Assembly: GCF_000247605.1 (NCBI RefSeq)
Contig: NC_016894.1
Coordinates: 3,647,732-3,711,731 of the forward strand
From: Acetobacterium woodii DSM 1030
GTDB taxonomy: Bacteria > Bacillota > Clostridia > Eubacteriales > Eubacteriaceae
Length of the DNA: 64,000 nt
Direction of reading: 5' to 3'
The position numbers were made by a program, and so were the translations under genes. This document shows positions 6,838-16,085 of the stretch, one piece after another. Every line of letters starts with the position of its first letter. Position 1 is the first letter of the stretch. The notes under the pieces were generated by a model that saw nothing but the letters and a program-made list of their open reading frames with translations, made no database searches and was not told where the DNA came from.

Positions 6838-8415
6838 TTACCAAAAATATGCCAAGACGCTAAATACAATGGCACCTTCTATGATTACCATACCTGCAAG
6901 GAAGATCAAAAAACCCTTTTTTAAAACTTCTGAAAACATAACCATATTTTTTAAATCCAGCATCGGCCCCATAACAATAAATGCCAAAATCGGGATTGTT
7001 GAAAAATTATTAGCAAAACTTTTTCCGATAAATGCATTTGAAGTAGAACATGTTGACATAAGCATTGCCGCAATAACCATAACCACAAATTGAAATAGTA
7101 TATTATTACCAATAAAGTTTATTATTGTTTGCGGTAAAATTGTCTGTAAAACTGCCGAAATCAAAGCGCCAATAATGACATATTCTGATACCCTAAAAAA
7201 TTCTACTTTCGCTCCAGCAAAAAAAGCCTCAATTTTCCCTTTTGTACCTTCATACTTCAGCTCAAGAATATCTTTGCCAATCTTTTGAAGGTATCGGGTT
7301 TCTTTAACAACATCACACGTATCCAGATGAATCAATTTCAATATAATCCCTGCCATAATTCCAATTACAACACCGGTAATCACTCGTATCACAGCCAGAT
7401 AAGCTTGCCCTGGAAATGCGTAAAGCATTGAGATAAAAACAATCGGGCTAACTGCTGATGAAGCAAGCCAGAAGGTAATTATTTGTGGTAAAGGGGTGTT
7501 TTTTTTTAGTAATCCTGATATAATCGGAACCATCCCACAATCACATATGGGCAAAAAAAATCCTGCTCCGGCCGCAATTAAAAAAGAGCTCCAGCTTCTT
7601 TTGGATATCTGCTTGATGATCCAATTTGTTGAAGCAAATATCTGGATTCCCGCCGATATAAATGACCCTAATAATATAAACGGCAAAGCCTGCATAAGAA
7701 TACTTAAAAATATGGTCGCAATGGGTTGAATATAACGATAGTCATTAAAATCACCGAATATCAAGATCACTGAAAGACATAAAAACATAAAAATGAAGAT
7801 ATTTAACTTAATCAGTGCGTTTAATGGTCTATTTCTCTGAGTTTCGGATTTAAAAAAATATTCATTCAATATTTTGTCTGTATCCAATTCTTTAGCAAAA
7901 ACCGTTTTAGTTCTGGGATTAATATTTTTTACATCACGTGTCATTTCTTTCAGAATTTCAGGATTGATTGCCTCCGATCTGTTAAAAATCACCACATTAC
8001 TATTTAAAATATGAGGCTGCAGAACAGATATCATATTACTTAACTGATTTCTAAACGTTCCGGCTTCACTTACAAAAAAAACATTTCTGAATTTATAGTC
8101 TGATTGCAGTTTCAGCCCTAATATTTGGGAAATGTCCCAAGTTCCATTATATTCGACGATGACATAGTCCGGATGAAATTTAAAACTAATCTGCTTAAAC
8201 AAATCATCATTGAGCTCAGAGGGATTCTCTAGAATGACACTACTTATGTTCTTTTGCCCAAACAACGCTTCATCATATTCAGTAAATCCTTCTTCACAAA
8301 TAATTAACACGATTGAATTCAATTTTTCCACTTCGGCGTTGTCCAATATTTTTTTTATTAATGTGGTCTTTCCACTTTCTAAAAATCCTGTAATGATGTC
8401 TACATAAATTGCCAC
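6838..8415 (-). CDS. G3E-like GTPase domain fused to UPF0718/ArsP-type permease
   Basis: Two-part protein of 525 residues. Residues 1 to about 185 resemble a G3E (CobW/P47K) GTPase, with a P-loop GFLESGKT at 10-17. The CxCC metal motif of that family is absent and the guanine-specificity region reads FNRSEA, so this domain is divergent. After a first hydrophobic helix (about 200-218), residues 230-525 form a UPF0718 permease (YcgR/YraQ/ArsP-like) with its CDCGMVPIISG motif. The GTG start at 8415 has AGAGG upstream. It sits between an intact G3E GTPase and the DUF1980 partner. Inferred role: nucleotide-gated metal permease. The fusion is unusual as far as I know. Confidence 0.85.
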   Translation of the reverse strand: MAIYVDIITGFLESGKTTLIKKILDNAEVEKLNSIVLIICEEGFTEYDEALFGQKNISSVILENPSELNDDLFKQISFKFHPDYVIVEYNGTWDISQILGLKLQSDYKFRNVFFVSEAGTFRNQLSNMISVLQPHILNSNVVIFNRSEAINPEILKEMTRDVKNINPRTKTVFAKELDTDKILNEYFFKSETQRNRPLNALIKLNIFIFMFLCLSVILIFGDFNDYRYIQPIATIFLSILMQALPFILLGSFISAGIQIFASTNWIIKQISKRSWSSFLIAAGAGFFLPICDCGMVPIISGLLKKNTPLPQIITFWLASSAVSPIVFISMLYAFPGQAYLAVIRVITGVVIGIMAGIILKLIHLDTCDVVKETRYLQKIGKDILELKYEGTKGKIEAFFAGAKVEFFRVSEYVIIGALISAVLQTILPQTIINFIGNNILFQFVVMVIAAMLMSTCSTSNAFIGKSFANNFSTIPILAFIVMGPMLDLKNMVMFSEVLKKGFLIFLAGMVIIEGAIVFSVLAYFW

Positions 8416-8424
8416 ATCGACCTC

Positions 8425-9357
8425 TTATAAACCGAATAATTCAGAAAGTTGCACTTCGTCGATCTGTTCGCCAATAACACAAATCCGGCCTGTACACTCC
8501 GGATTTATTTCTTTTATTATGACTTCATTGGGAACGTAATCAAATTGAATCCATTGTTTTTTTTCTACCCTTATTATCCCTTTTGCCCGTAGAACATGAC
8601 CTTTCATATTCGCTAATTGCTTTAATATCGCTTCAACCTTGTTGCACTCAAATATTTTTGCTGTTTCTCGTCCCCAAACATGAAACACTTCGTCGGCATG
8701 ATGATGTTTTCCATGAATATGTTCTGTTTGGTTCATCAAAGAATTAACACTTTCGGCATTATTCGTTGACTCTCCTATTTGCCTGATCTTTTTTCCATCT
8801 AATTCTTTCCAATCAGTACTGATAATTTGTGCGGTTGGATTAATTTTTCTGATATCATTTATAATCGTATCCAGAACCTCTTCTTTAACGTTCTGACTTC
8901 TACTTAAAATAATTGTTTTGCTGTTCATTAGTTGATTTGTATAAAACTCCGTAAAATTCTTTACATAAACTTTATACTTCACAGCATCCACTACTGTCAT
9001 GCATATATTTAATTCAACAGAACCTTCCTTTAAAAATCTTTTGCATCCATTGATGACATCAGAAAGCTTGCCAACTCCAGAAGGTTCAATAATAATTCGA
9101 TCGACATTATCAAATGCTAATATTTCCTTTAATGCCGAACTAAAATCTCCGGCAATTGTACAGCATATACACCCTGAATTCATTTCTTTTATTTCAATTT
9201 CATAATCTTTCAGGATTGCCCCGTCGATTCCTATTTCCCCAAATTCATTTTCTATAAGCACCACTTTTTCTCCAATAAACGCCTCTTCCAACAGTTTCTT
9301 GATCAGCGTCGTTTTTCCTGCTCCCAGAAATCCTGATATAATATCTATCTTCGTCAT
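8425..9357 (-). CDS. G3E family GTPase (CobW/P47K, COG0523)
   Basis: Predicted metallochaperone GTPase of 310 residues. It has the P-loop GFLGAGKT (residues 9-16), the metal-binding CxCC as CICC (63-66), a His-rich segment EHIHGKHHHADEVFH (about 212-226) and a C-terminal CobW_C domain ending near 309. Members deliver or traffic zinc, cobalt or nickel under metal limitation. It is the first gene of a three-gene minus-strand operon with the permease fusion and DUF1980 protein. GGGAGG precedes the ATG. A -10 box (TATAAT, 9418-9423) lies about 60 nt upstream with no clear -35. No Zur box was recognised with confidence. Confidence 0.92.
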   Translation of the reverse strand: MTKIDIISGFLGAGKTTLIKKLLEEAFIGEKVVLIENEFGEIGIDGAILKDYEIEIKEMNSGCICCTIAGDFSSALKEILAFDNVDRIIIEPSGVGKLSDVINGCKRFLKEGSVELNICMTVVDAVKYKVYVKNFTEFYTNQLMNSKTIILSRSQNVKEEVLDTIINDIRKINPTAQIISTDWKELDGKKIRQIGESTNNAESVNSLMNQTEHIHGKHHHADEVFHVWGRETAKIFECNKVEAILKQLANMKGHVLRAKGIIRVEKKQWIQFDYVPNEVIIKEINPECTGRICVIGEQIDEVQLSELFGL

Positions 9358-9583
9358 TTTCGCCTCCCTAAGAAGTCTTGCTCACTATATTTAAATAAAA
9401 ACCTCTTATTTTAGGTGATTATAACTGAACTGACTTAATTAAAGCAGCAGTCTTCCAATTGCAAATATAAATTATTTGTTTAATTCGTCACAGTATGGTT
9501 AAATTACAAAATATCTGACCTCATTAAATATAAAACATGTTATACTATTCATCACTATTATTGTATCAAAGGAGGAAAATAAA

Positions 9584-10306
9584 ATGTTAAAAGAATTTGG
9601 TGAGTTGTTAGGTTGGCTTTTAATCATTTCGTTTGGATGTACCCTGTTAAATTATTTGATAAAATTGATTAACAAGAAATGGGGGAAAAAGATTTCGGCC
9701 CATGATTTTGGCAAAAAAACAATGAAATTACTGATGACCGTTTTTGTTCGCAATCACAAATATTTTGGACTGTTAACGGCACTCTTGTTAATTTCCCATT
9801 TTGCCATTCAATTTAGTCAATTTGGAATAAATCTTACCGGCGCGCTGGCCGCGACCCTGATTATTACCCAGGTCGCTTTAGGTTTTTATGCCAATCGTAC
9901 GCATAAACCGCGTAAAGGAGCCTGGTTTGTCAGCCATCGCTTGATTGCTATTTTGATTGTACTGGGTATTGCTTTTCATGTATTAGCACCTTATACGCTC
10001 AATAATGCCTTGCTTAACAACACCTCCACTCCGGTACAATCAACCGAAACAACTACTAATACTAACACAACTACTGCAACCAGTTTTACCAAGGACGAAC
10101 TGGCCAAGTATGATGGTAAAAATGGCAATGCCGCTTACGTTGCTTATAAAAACGTCGTTTATGATGTCACAAATGTTAGACAATGGGTAAATGGCCAACA
10201 TAACGGTCATCGTGCCGGTACCGATTTAACCCAGGAACTTTCCGCTTCGCCCCATGGTGAGACGGTTCTCAAGAATCTTCCCGTTGTTGGCGAATATGTG
10301 AATTAA
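9584..10306 (+). CDS. Four-helix membrane cytochrome b-like protein with C-terminal cytochrome b5 domain
   Basis: Protein of 240 residues. Four membrane helices (about 8-28, 58-78, 84-102, 117-137) carry or border histidines at 58, 72, 118 and 132, spaced as expected for b-heme ligands. A Thr/Asn-rich linker (145-167) leads to a cytochrome b5-like domain (168-240) with FTKDELAKYDGKNG, YDVTNV, and putative heme ligands in QHNGHRAG and SPHGE. The usual HPGG is replaced by HNGH, as in bacterial b5 proteins. It likely moves electrons across or onto the membrane; donor and acceptor are unknown. AAAGGAGG precedes the ATG and the gene stands alone with its own terminator. Confidence 0.85.
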   Translation: MLKEFGELLGWLLIISFGCTLLNYLIKLINKKWGKKISAHDFGKKTMKLLMTVFVRNHKYFGLLTALLLISHFAIQFSQFGINLTGALAATLIITQVALGFYANRTHKPRKGAWFVSHRLIAILIVLGIAFHVLAPYTLNNALLNNTSTPVQSTETTTNTNTTTATSFTKDELAKYDGKNGNAAYVAYKNVVYDVTNVRQWVNGQHNGHRAGTDLTQELSASPHGETVLKNLPVVGEYVN

Positions 10307-10342
10307 TACCGCGAATAAAAACGTGAAGAAATACGCTCTAAT

Positions 10343-10394
10343 AAAAAACCGTCATCCCGACAGCCTCATTGGCGAATGGGATCGCGGTTTTTTT
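10343..10394 (+). terminator. Terminator of the cytochrome b5-like gene
   Basis: Stem AAAAAACCG..ATCCC / GGGAT..CGGTTTTTT with one internal 2 nt mismatch and a 19 nt loop, ending in seven T on the plus strand. Confidence 0.8.
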
Positions 10395-10456
10395 AACCTT
10401 AACAACGGGTCGCCCCAATTCCTGTCACATTTTTCCGGAATCTTGCTTAATTCCCG

Positions 10457-13048
10457 CTAAACCCTTCTGGTTTCTTGCTTCAATTTGTTCACTGCGGCAA
10501 CCCGGTTATTGACCTCCAGTTTCCCATAGATATTATTAATATGGGTTTTAACTGTAGCCAATGAAACACATAGCTTTTCGGCTATCTGTAAATTGCTGCT
10601 GCCTTCTGCCAGTTCATCCAACACTTCTTTTTCCCGTTCGGTTAAAGCGTCGGTCCGTTTTTTAGCTTCCATTTTTTCTGACATACCTTTTTGAGGATCG
10701 GCTGACAAAACTCGGCTGATAAAATCAAATGATGCTGCCGGCAATTCTTTTTTTAATTCTATCTTAAATTCATTAAAAACCCGGACCACCGATTTTCGTT
10801 CAAACCAGAACGGATTAGCAATACAATTTTCAACAGCATAGGTGATGGCTTCAATTAAAAGATTCAAAATAACGCGTTTATCACTATTCGTTTCTACCAA
10901 TAACCGCATTTTCAAGAGATCTCCTTCCACAATTTTCAGCTTATTCTGCATTTTTCGGGCATTGGCAATAAGGTTTTCAACGAGTTGTAAAGCCTGATCT
11001 CTGTTTCCCAGTTCAAACAAAATACTCATGTACAGCAGTTCACAATCCATATTATCGACAAAATCATCGGAAGTTTCATAAATCCTAACAAAATTCTCGG
11101 CTAATTCATGGTGTTGACCTCGGTAAATGGGATAACGTAATAAACGGGCCGAAATATAACTGTTTTTATAACTCTCCTGATCCATGACTGCCAGCAGAAT
11201 ACTTTCCGTTTTATCATTTTCCCCGGTGATGTAGTAGTATTCGGCAAGGGTATACTGATAGGCCCAGAAGATGCTATTTGATTCCGCGTTGATGTTCTTT
11301 TTAGTTTTTTCCAACATTTCAGAGGCCTTTTCCAGCGCAAGTTGGCGGATATAAACACCGGCAATCCCAATGTAATAGGAGCAACTCAGCGTGTTTACCT
11401 GGGATACCATTTTTTCTACTTCTTTATACAACTCCAGACAGCGATTCAACTCACCTAAATCTTCATAGATCTGCGCTTTTTCAGTCAGCACAAAAAAACC
11501 GATATAAATATTACCGGTTTTTTCATAAACCGCTTCCGCTACCTCCAGATAGTCAATCGCCTGGTAAAACTGGCCGTTGGCATAAAGAAAATAAGCTTCC
11601 TTGATCAACAAAAAAGCGATCGTAATCGGATTAAGCGGTAGCTTTTTAATTTCTTCCAACGACAAAATTTCAGATGTTCGAAAATCCCATTCATTACTAA
11701 AAAACATGTTCGATTTCTGAAAAGCTTCAAAAGATTTTTCAGTTTTAAGGTTTGTCTTAATAAACGAATAAATTTCCGCACAGGCGCGCTCATCCAGACT
11801 GGCATAATAATAGAAAAAATACTGATAGGCAAAATCTGGATTTTTGGCAATTTCTACCATCGGCACCTTCATCAGATAAGAAAAGGTCAAGGTCGTTTGC
11901 GGCATCTTTAAGATTAGCTTCATAATTTTTTCATAAGCTTTGATTTCGAAGAGATGATAAAGACACTCCTCCTGATCCCCCAACCGATCATAAATCGTGG
12001 CGGCTAATAAATGATATTCACTTTTTATGGCTTGATCCTGTTTTTCAAATAAACTTTTCAGATATTGAGCCATGATCGCATGATACCGATAAATCCCCGC
12101 TTCATCATCAATATTAATGACAAAAAGGTTTTTTTGAAGGATCGCCTCCATCATTGGAATAAAAGGCGTTTGCGGCAGGTATTGTTGACAAATTTCGCCA
12201 TTGAAATAACGAAGAATCGCCGTTTTAATCAGAAAATTTTGCTCATCATCGGTTAAATAACCAAATATCTCCTTCGAAATATACTCATTTAAAAGCCGAT
12301 CTGACAGTTTCATGCTCTCAATTGAGGATTGATTGCCATATTTTTTAGAAATCGCCAGTAACTGAAGGCCGCCAATCCAGCCTTCAGATCGTTGTATCAT
12401 TGAATAAATTTCGGTTTCATCTTTATTGAGGTTTAGCGTTTCCTCCAAAAACTCCCGGCTTTCTGCTTCGGTCAAACGGATGGCATCTTCTTCAATCAGC
12501 AGCAAGCGGTTTTCAATGGCCAGCTGACCAAGATATAGTGTCGGCATTTCCCGGGTCAAGAGGACCAGATGGAGCTGTCTCGGCATATTTTTGATAAAAT
12601 AATCAATGGTTGAAATCAGAAAATCATCCGCAACAATCTGAAAATCATCCAGCACTAAGACAATTTCTTCTTCCGCTTTTAAATGATTTAAAAAATACCG
12701 GATCATCTGAAAAAGAATCTCCTTTTGCATATTATTGTCAAAAATATTCTGCAAAGAAGTTTGCTCATCCAACAATTCGCTAAGGGCATCAATGAGGTAC
12801 TTCCAAAAGACAAAAGCTTGGTTAGCATGTTCATCCAGGGTAATCCATTTAAAATTTTTGATTCCCTGCTCAATGGCAAAACTCGATAACAAGGTTGTTT
12901 TTCCGCAGCCAGCTCCGGCCTTAACAATAACTACCTGATAATCTTCAAGATTTTCCAATTGCCTGAAAAGCTGCGCTCTAATAATATAATGCTTTCTTGG
13001 TACCGGCATTTTATGTTTGACTGAAATAAACGGCTGATTATAATCCAA
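10457..13048 (-). CDS. MalT-like LuxR family ATP-dependent regulator (LAL type)
   Basis: Large transcription activator of 863 residues. An N-terminal STAND-type NTPase has the P-loop AGAGCGKT (44-51) and Walker B region VLVLDDF. A long helical repeat middle (about 350-780) precedes a C-terminal LuxR HTH (about 798-855, LTEREKEVLDELAEG and ATVKTHINNIYGKL). MalT-like proteins integrate a small inducer and ATP before binding DNA. The start is a TTG with GGAGGTGA upstream. The gene lies immediately downstream of, and on the same strand as, an ABC-2 exporter operon, so control of that exporter is likely. A second member of the family is at 48.8-51.4 kb. Confidence 0.93.
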   Translation of the reverse strand: MDYNQPFISVKHKMPVPRKHYIIRAQLFRQLENLEDYQVVIVKAGAGCGKTTLLSSFAIEQGIKNFKWITLDEHANQAFVFWKYLIDALSELLDEQTSLQNIFDNNMQKEILFQMIRYFLNHLKAEEEIVLVLDDFQIVADDFLISTIDYFIKNMPRQLHLVLLTREMPTLYLGQLAIENRLLLIEEDAIRLTEAESREFLEETLNLNKDETEIYSMIQRSEGWIGGLQLLAISKKYGNQSSIESMKLSDRLLNEYISKEIFGYLTDDEQNFLIKTAILRYFNGEICQQYLPQTPFIPMMEAILQKNLFVINIDDEAGIYRYHAIMAQYLKSLFEKQDQAIKSEYHLLAATIYDRLGDQEECLYHLFEIKAYEKIMKLILKMPQTTLTFSYLMKVPMVEIAKNPDFAYQYFFYYYASLDERACAEIYSFIKTNLKTEKSFEAFQKSNMFFSNEWDFRTSEILSLEEIKKLPLNPITIAFLLIKEAYFLYANGQFYQAIDYLEVAEAVYEKTGNIYIGFFVLTEKAQIYEDLGELNRCLELYKEVEKMVSQVNTLSCSYYIGIAGVYIRQLALEKASEMLEKTKKNINAESNSIFWAYQYTLAEYYYITGENDKTESILLAVMDQESYKNSYISARLLRYPIYRGQHHELAENFVRIYETSDDFVDNMDCELLYMSILFELGNRDQALQLVENLIANARKMQNKLKIVEGDLLKMRLLVETNSDKRVILNLLIEAITYAVENCIANPFWFERKSVVRVFNEFKIELKKELPAASFDFISRVLSADPQKGMSEKMEAKKRTDALTEREKEVLDELAEGSSNLQIAEKLCVSLATVKTHINNIYGKLEVNNRVAAVNKLKQETRRV

Positions 13049-13105
13049 CGCTTCTCACCTCCATGATGCCATTTTACTTTTTATCGTTTCGTCCGTCAAG
13101 CTTCC

Positions 13106-14098
13106 TCAACTTTTATAAACATAGTCATTTTGCGTCTTAACAATGGCAATCGCCAGAAAAACCAGCGCTAAAGCCACCACATAAATCAATTGAATTTGGG
13201 TACTTGGCGTGAGATTCCCCGTTTCCAGGGCATTAATAAAATTGATAAAATCTTTTTGCGGCAAAATATGCAATAATTTGTCAAAAAGGGTTGCCTCTTT
13301 TGACAGTGAATAAAAAGAACCGGCCAGTACCGAGGTTAAGACAATGATTGCTGACCCCAGCATATTAGCGGTATCGGCAACCGCGAAAAAGGCATTTAAA
13401 AACAACGCAAAGGCCGTCGAAAGCAGTGCCAGTATCGCAATAAGTCCGGCATAAACCGGCAATGAAAAACCAATCTCGATCCCCATCAAAGCGACGACGG
13501 TAATAATCAGAAAACTGGGTATGGCAATAATCATGAAAATGAAAATCGCCTGACCAAAGATATATTGGCTAAACGGAAGCGGTGATATGGAAATCCGTTT
13601 GATCATATGTTTTTCTTTATCTTCGGCATATAATCGCGCATAAAGGATTCCCTGCATCAGCAAAAACATCATCATGAAACCGAGAATATTGGTCCCGGTA
13701 TGTCGTACCTGACGATTATCGGGCCTAAAGCCTTCGGGATTACTCAGGGCTGCTTCAATCATGGTTTTGAATTCGGTATTTTTGATGGTGGTTATTTGAT
13801 ACTCACCATCACGATTAATTGCGACAATGGCATCATAACGATTTTGCACCAATTCTGATTGCTTCGGCGCGATTTCCATCTCCGTCACATTAAAATAAGG
13901 ACTTGTCTCAAATGACGTATACACCGCTGGCAATACCTGCTGATCTGGTATCACCAATGCAATATTTCCCTTGGTTTCAATCTGGGTGGACAACAAAATC
14001 GCCGTCGCAATCGCCGCGATCAGCAAAATCAATGAGATCAGCAAATACATTTTTTCTTCCCAAAGTCTATTCCAATTATTTTTAAATACCGCTAACAT
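13106..14098 (-). CDS. ABC-2 type exporter permease
   Basis: Membrane subunit of 330 residues with the ABC-2 layout: one N-terminal helix (about 15-37), a large extracytoplasmic domain (about 40-145), then five helices. It overlaps the previous permease gene by 7 nt and is preceded by GAGG 7 nt before the ATG at 14098; an in-frame TTG six bases earlier is less well placed. With its partner permease and the ATPase it forms a heterodimeric exporter of the drug or lipid type. The substrate is unknown. Confidence 0.9.
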   Translation of the reverse strand: MLAVFKNNWNRLWEEKMYLLISLILLIAAIATAILLSTQIETKGNIALVIPDQQVLPAVYTSFETSPYFNVTEMEIAPKQSELVQNRYDAIVAINRDGEYQITTIKNTEFKTMIEAALSNPEGFRPDNRQVRHTGTNILGFMMMFLLMQGILYARLYAEDKEKHMIKRISISPLPFSQYIFGQAIFIFMIIAIPSFLIITVVALMGIEIGFSLPVYAGLIAILALLSTAFALFLNAFFAVADTANMLGSAIIVLTSVLAGSFYSLSKEATLFDKLLHILPQKDFINFINALETGNLTPSTQIQLIYVVALALVFLAIAIVKTQNDYVYKS

Positions 14099-14847
14099 AT
14101 GCAATCCTCTTTTCTGAATGTTTTAGCACAAATAATAAAAACCATAATGGTCGCCAGCATCAACCCCAGCACAGTTGGATAAAATAGTGCCAAGTTGTGA
14201 TCATAGATCATCGAAAAACTCGTGTTTACCAGCCATTTAGCCGGTGACAAATAGCTAAGTTTGCGAATCACTGCGCCATAACCATCCAACGAAAAAAATA
14301 TTCCGCCAAGAATGGCAAAGATATTGATAACAATACTGAGAATTTGATTGGCCATCGCTTCGGTTTTAAATATACAACAGCACATCACCCCCAGGCCAAC
14401 CGAAAAAAGCTCCGTCAAAACTAACAGCACCAGCAGCTGCGGAATCGCCGCCACATGGATATTAAAAAGCGAAAAAGCCAGCAGCACAACCACCAATTGA
14501 CAAAGCAGACAAAATAAAAATGACGACAGAATTTTGGCTAGATAGATAAGCCGTTCACTTCCCGGAGCGTAGATAATGCGCATGTTGGGTTTACGGATCG
14601 TCACTTCCATAAAAGCATTAGCCGAGGTCATCCCACTGGATAATACGGTGTAGATCATCAGAGTAATGCCATAATAATCAAAGGAACTGATCTCCCCACC
14701 GTAGCTGTCTTTTTGCAACAACCCCAGAACGACAATCATTAAAAACGGAAAAACGGCATTGTAAAAAAGCCACATCGGGTTTTTAAAGAGATTTTTTAAA
14801 TCTTCTTTACTGATTAAATAGAGATTTCTAATATTGATCGCTGTCAT
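14092..14847 (-). CDS. ABC-2 type exporter permease
   Basis: Second permease of the same exporter, 251 residues with about six helices and no large soluble loop. It follows the ATPase gene by 13 nt and overlaps the next permease gene by 7 nt, so translation is probably coupled. The helix pattern resembles DrrB-like ABC-2 permeases. Confidence 0.9.
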   Translation of the reverse strand: MTAINIRNLYLISKEDLKNLFKNPMWLFYNAVFPFLMIVVLGLLQKDSYGGEISSFDYYGITLMIYTVLSSGMTSANAFMEVTIRKPNMRIIYAPGSERLIYLAKILSSFLFCLLCQLVVVLLAFSLFNIHVAAIPQLLVLLVLTELFSVGLGVMCCCIFKTEAMANQILSIVINIFAILGGIFFSLDGYGAVIRKLSYLSPAKWLVNTSFSMIYDHNLALFYPTVLGLMLATIMVFIICAKTFRKEDCIC

Positions 14848-14860
14848 TTTTTTACCCTTC

Positions 14861-15799
14861 CTAATCTCTTAAACTTTTTCCGGTTAACCGCAGAAAAACA
14901 TTTTCCAGACTGGCTGTCCGGCAAAATAAATTAAGTATTTTTGATTTGCTGGTGATCACCAAAGCAATGATTTTATCGAGATTTTCAATATTTTTCAAGG
15001 TCGTGATGGTCAAGATCTGAGCTTGTTTCTCAACTTTTTTAATACCTTCAATTTTATAAAATTCATCAACATTCAAATGATCATCTTCTTCAATTTCCAT
15101 GATAAACTGTCGTTCGTCAAAAATATCTTCCTTCAGACTTTCCTTAGTTCCCTCAGCAATGATGGTGCCACTATCCATGATCAGAATCCGGGTGGAAATT
15201 TCTTCGACCTCCTCCATATAATGAGTGGTATAAAGAATCGTCATCCCATGTTGACTCAACTTTTTAATCGAACTGAGGATATGATTTCGGGATTGCGGAT
15301 CAATTCCCACCGTTGGTTCATCCATAATTAACAGCTCCGGTTCGTGGGCGATGGCGCAAGCAATATTTAAGCGCCGTTTCATTCCGCCGGAAAAGGTTTT
15401 AGCTTTATCCTTGCTTCGTTCCAAAAGGCCGACAAATTCCAACGCTTTATTGACCTTTTCGTCTAACTCATTCCCTTTTAAGCCGTAAAGCGAGGCAAAA
15501 AAACGGACGTTCTGTTGGGCACTAAGATCCTCATAAATAGCCAGATCCTGCGGAACCACGCCGAGATTTCGCTTAAATGCATTCAGGCATGTTTTAATGT
15601 TTTTGCCGCGGTAATACATTTCGCCGCCGTCATAACCCAAAATGCCACAAAGCACATTGATGGTGGTGCTTTTTCCGGCTCCATTAGGTCCCAATAAACA
15701 AAGAATCTCGCCTTTTTCAACCTCAAAAGAAATTTCTTTGACGACCGCTTTTTCATCAAAACTTTTTTTTAATTGATTCACTGATACCATTGTGTTCAT
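14861..15799 (-). CDS. ABC-2 exporter ATP-binding protein
   Basis: ATPase of 312 residues, DrrA/CcmA-like. Walker A GPNGAGKST (37-45), signature FSGGMKRR, Walker B LLIMDEPTVGID and the H-loop TTHYMEEVEE are all present. A C-terminal extension of about 85 residues is typical of exporters of drugs or membrane components. It is the first gene of the ATPase-permease-permease operon. A dyad ATCAACC-AAAA-GGTTGAT lies about 60 nt upstream (15861-15878). A closely similar ATPase is at 29.7-30.5 kb, suggesting paralogous exporters. Confidence 0.93.
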   Translation of the reverse strand: MNTMVSVNQLKKSFDEKAVVKEISFEVEKGEILCLLGPNGAGKSTTINVLCGILGYDGGEMYYRGKNIKTCLNAFKRNLGVVPQDLAIYEDLSAQQNVRFFASLYGLKGNELDEKVNKALEFVGLLERSKDKAKTFSGGMKRRLNIACAIAHEPELLIMDEPTVGIDPQSRNHILSSIKKLSQHGMTILYTTHYMEEVEEISTRILIMDSGTIIAEGTKESLKEDIFDERQFIMEIEEDDHLNVDEFYKIEGIKKVEKQAQILTITTLKNIENLDKIIALVITSKSKILNLFCRTASLENVFLRLTGKSLRD

Positions 15800-15860
15800 T
15801 TGTTTTTTCCTTTCCTGTCATGTTCTGGTCTTTATTTTAGCTCACCACCAAAAAAATAAA

Positions 15861-15891
15861 ATCAACCAAAAGGTTGATCCTTGAGGTTGAT
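15861..15891. promoter_or_regulatory. Operator-like dyad upstream of the ABC-2 operon
   Basis: A perfect palindrome ATCAACC-AAAA-GGTTGAT (15861-15878) is followed by a third half-site GGTTGAT (15885-15891). The same half-site occurs upstream of the XRE-CPBP operon at 5053. No protein is known to bind it; control by one of the local regulators is inference. Confidence 0.5.
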
Positions 15892-16085
15892 TTCTCGGGT
15901 TGAGACCGTTATTATTGTTCAATGAAGTTTTATTCGTGATGAAATATATATTCGTAACCAATTAACAAAATTATATTTAATCAATCTTTGCCAAATGTTC
16001 GGGCCGATAACATAAAAAATCCCAGATTAATGCAAGTCTATCTTACTGTCCTGCCAAAATATCCCCGGCGCTAAAAGGCAGTCTC

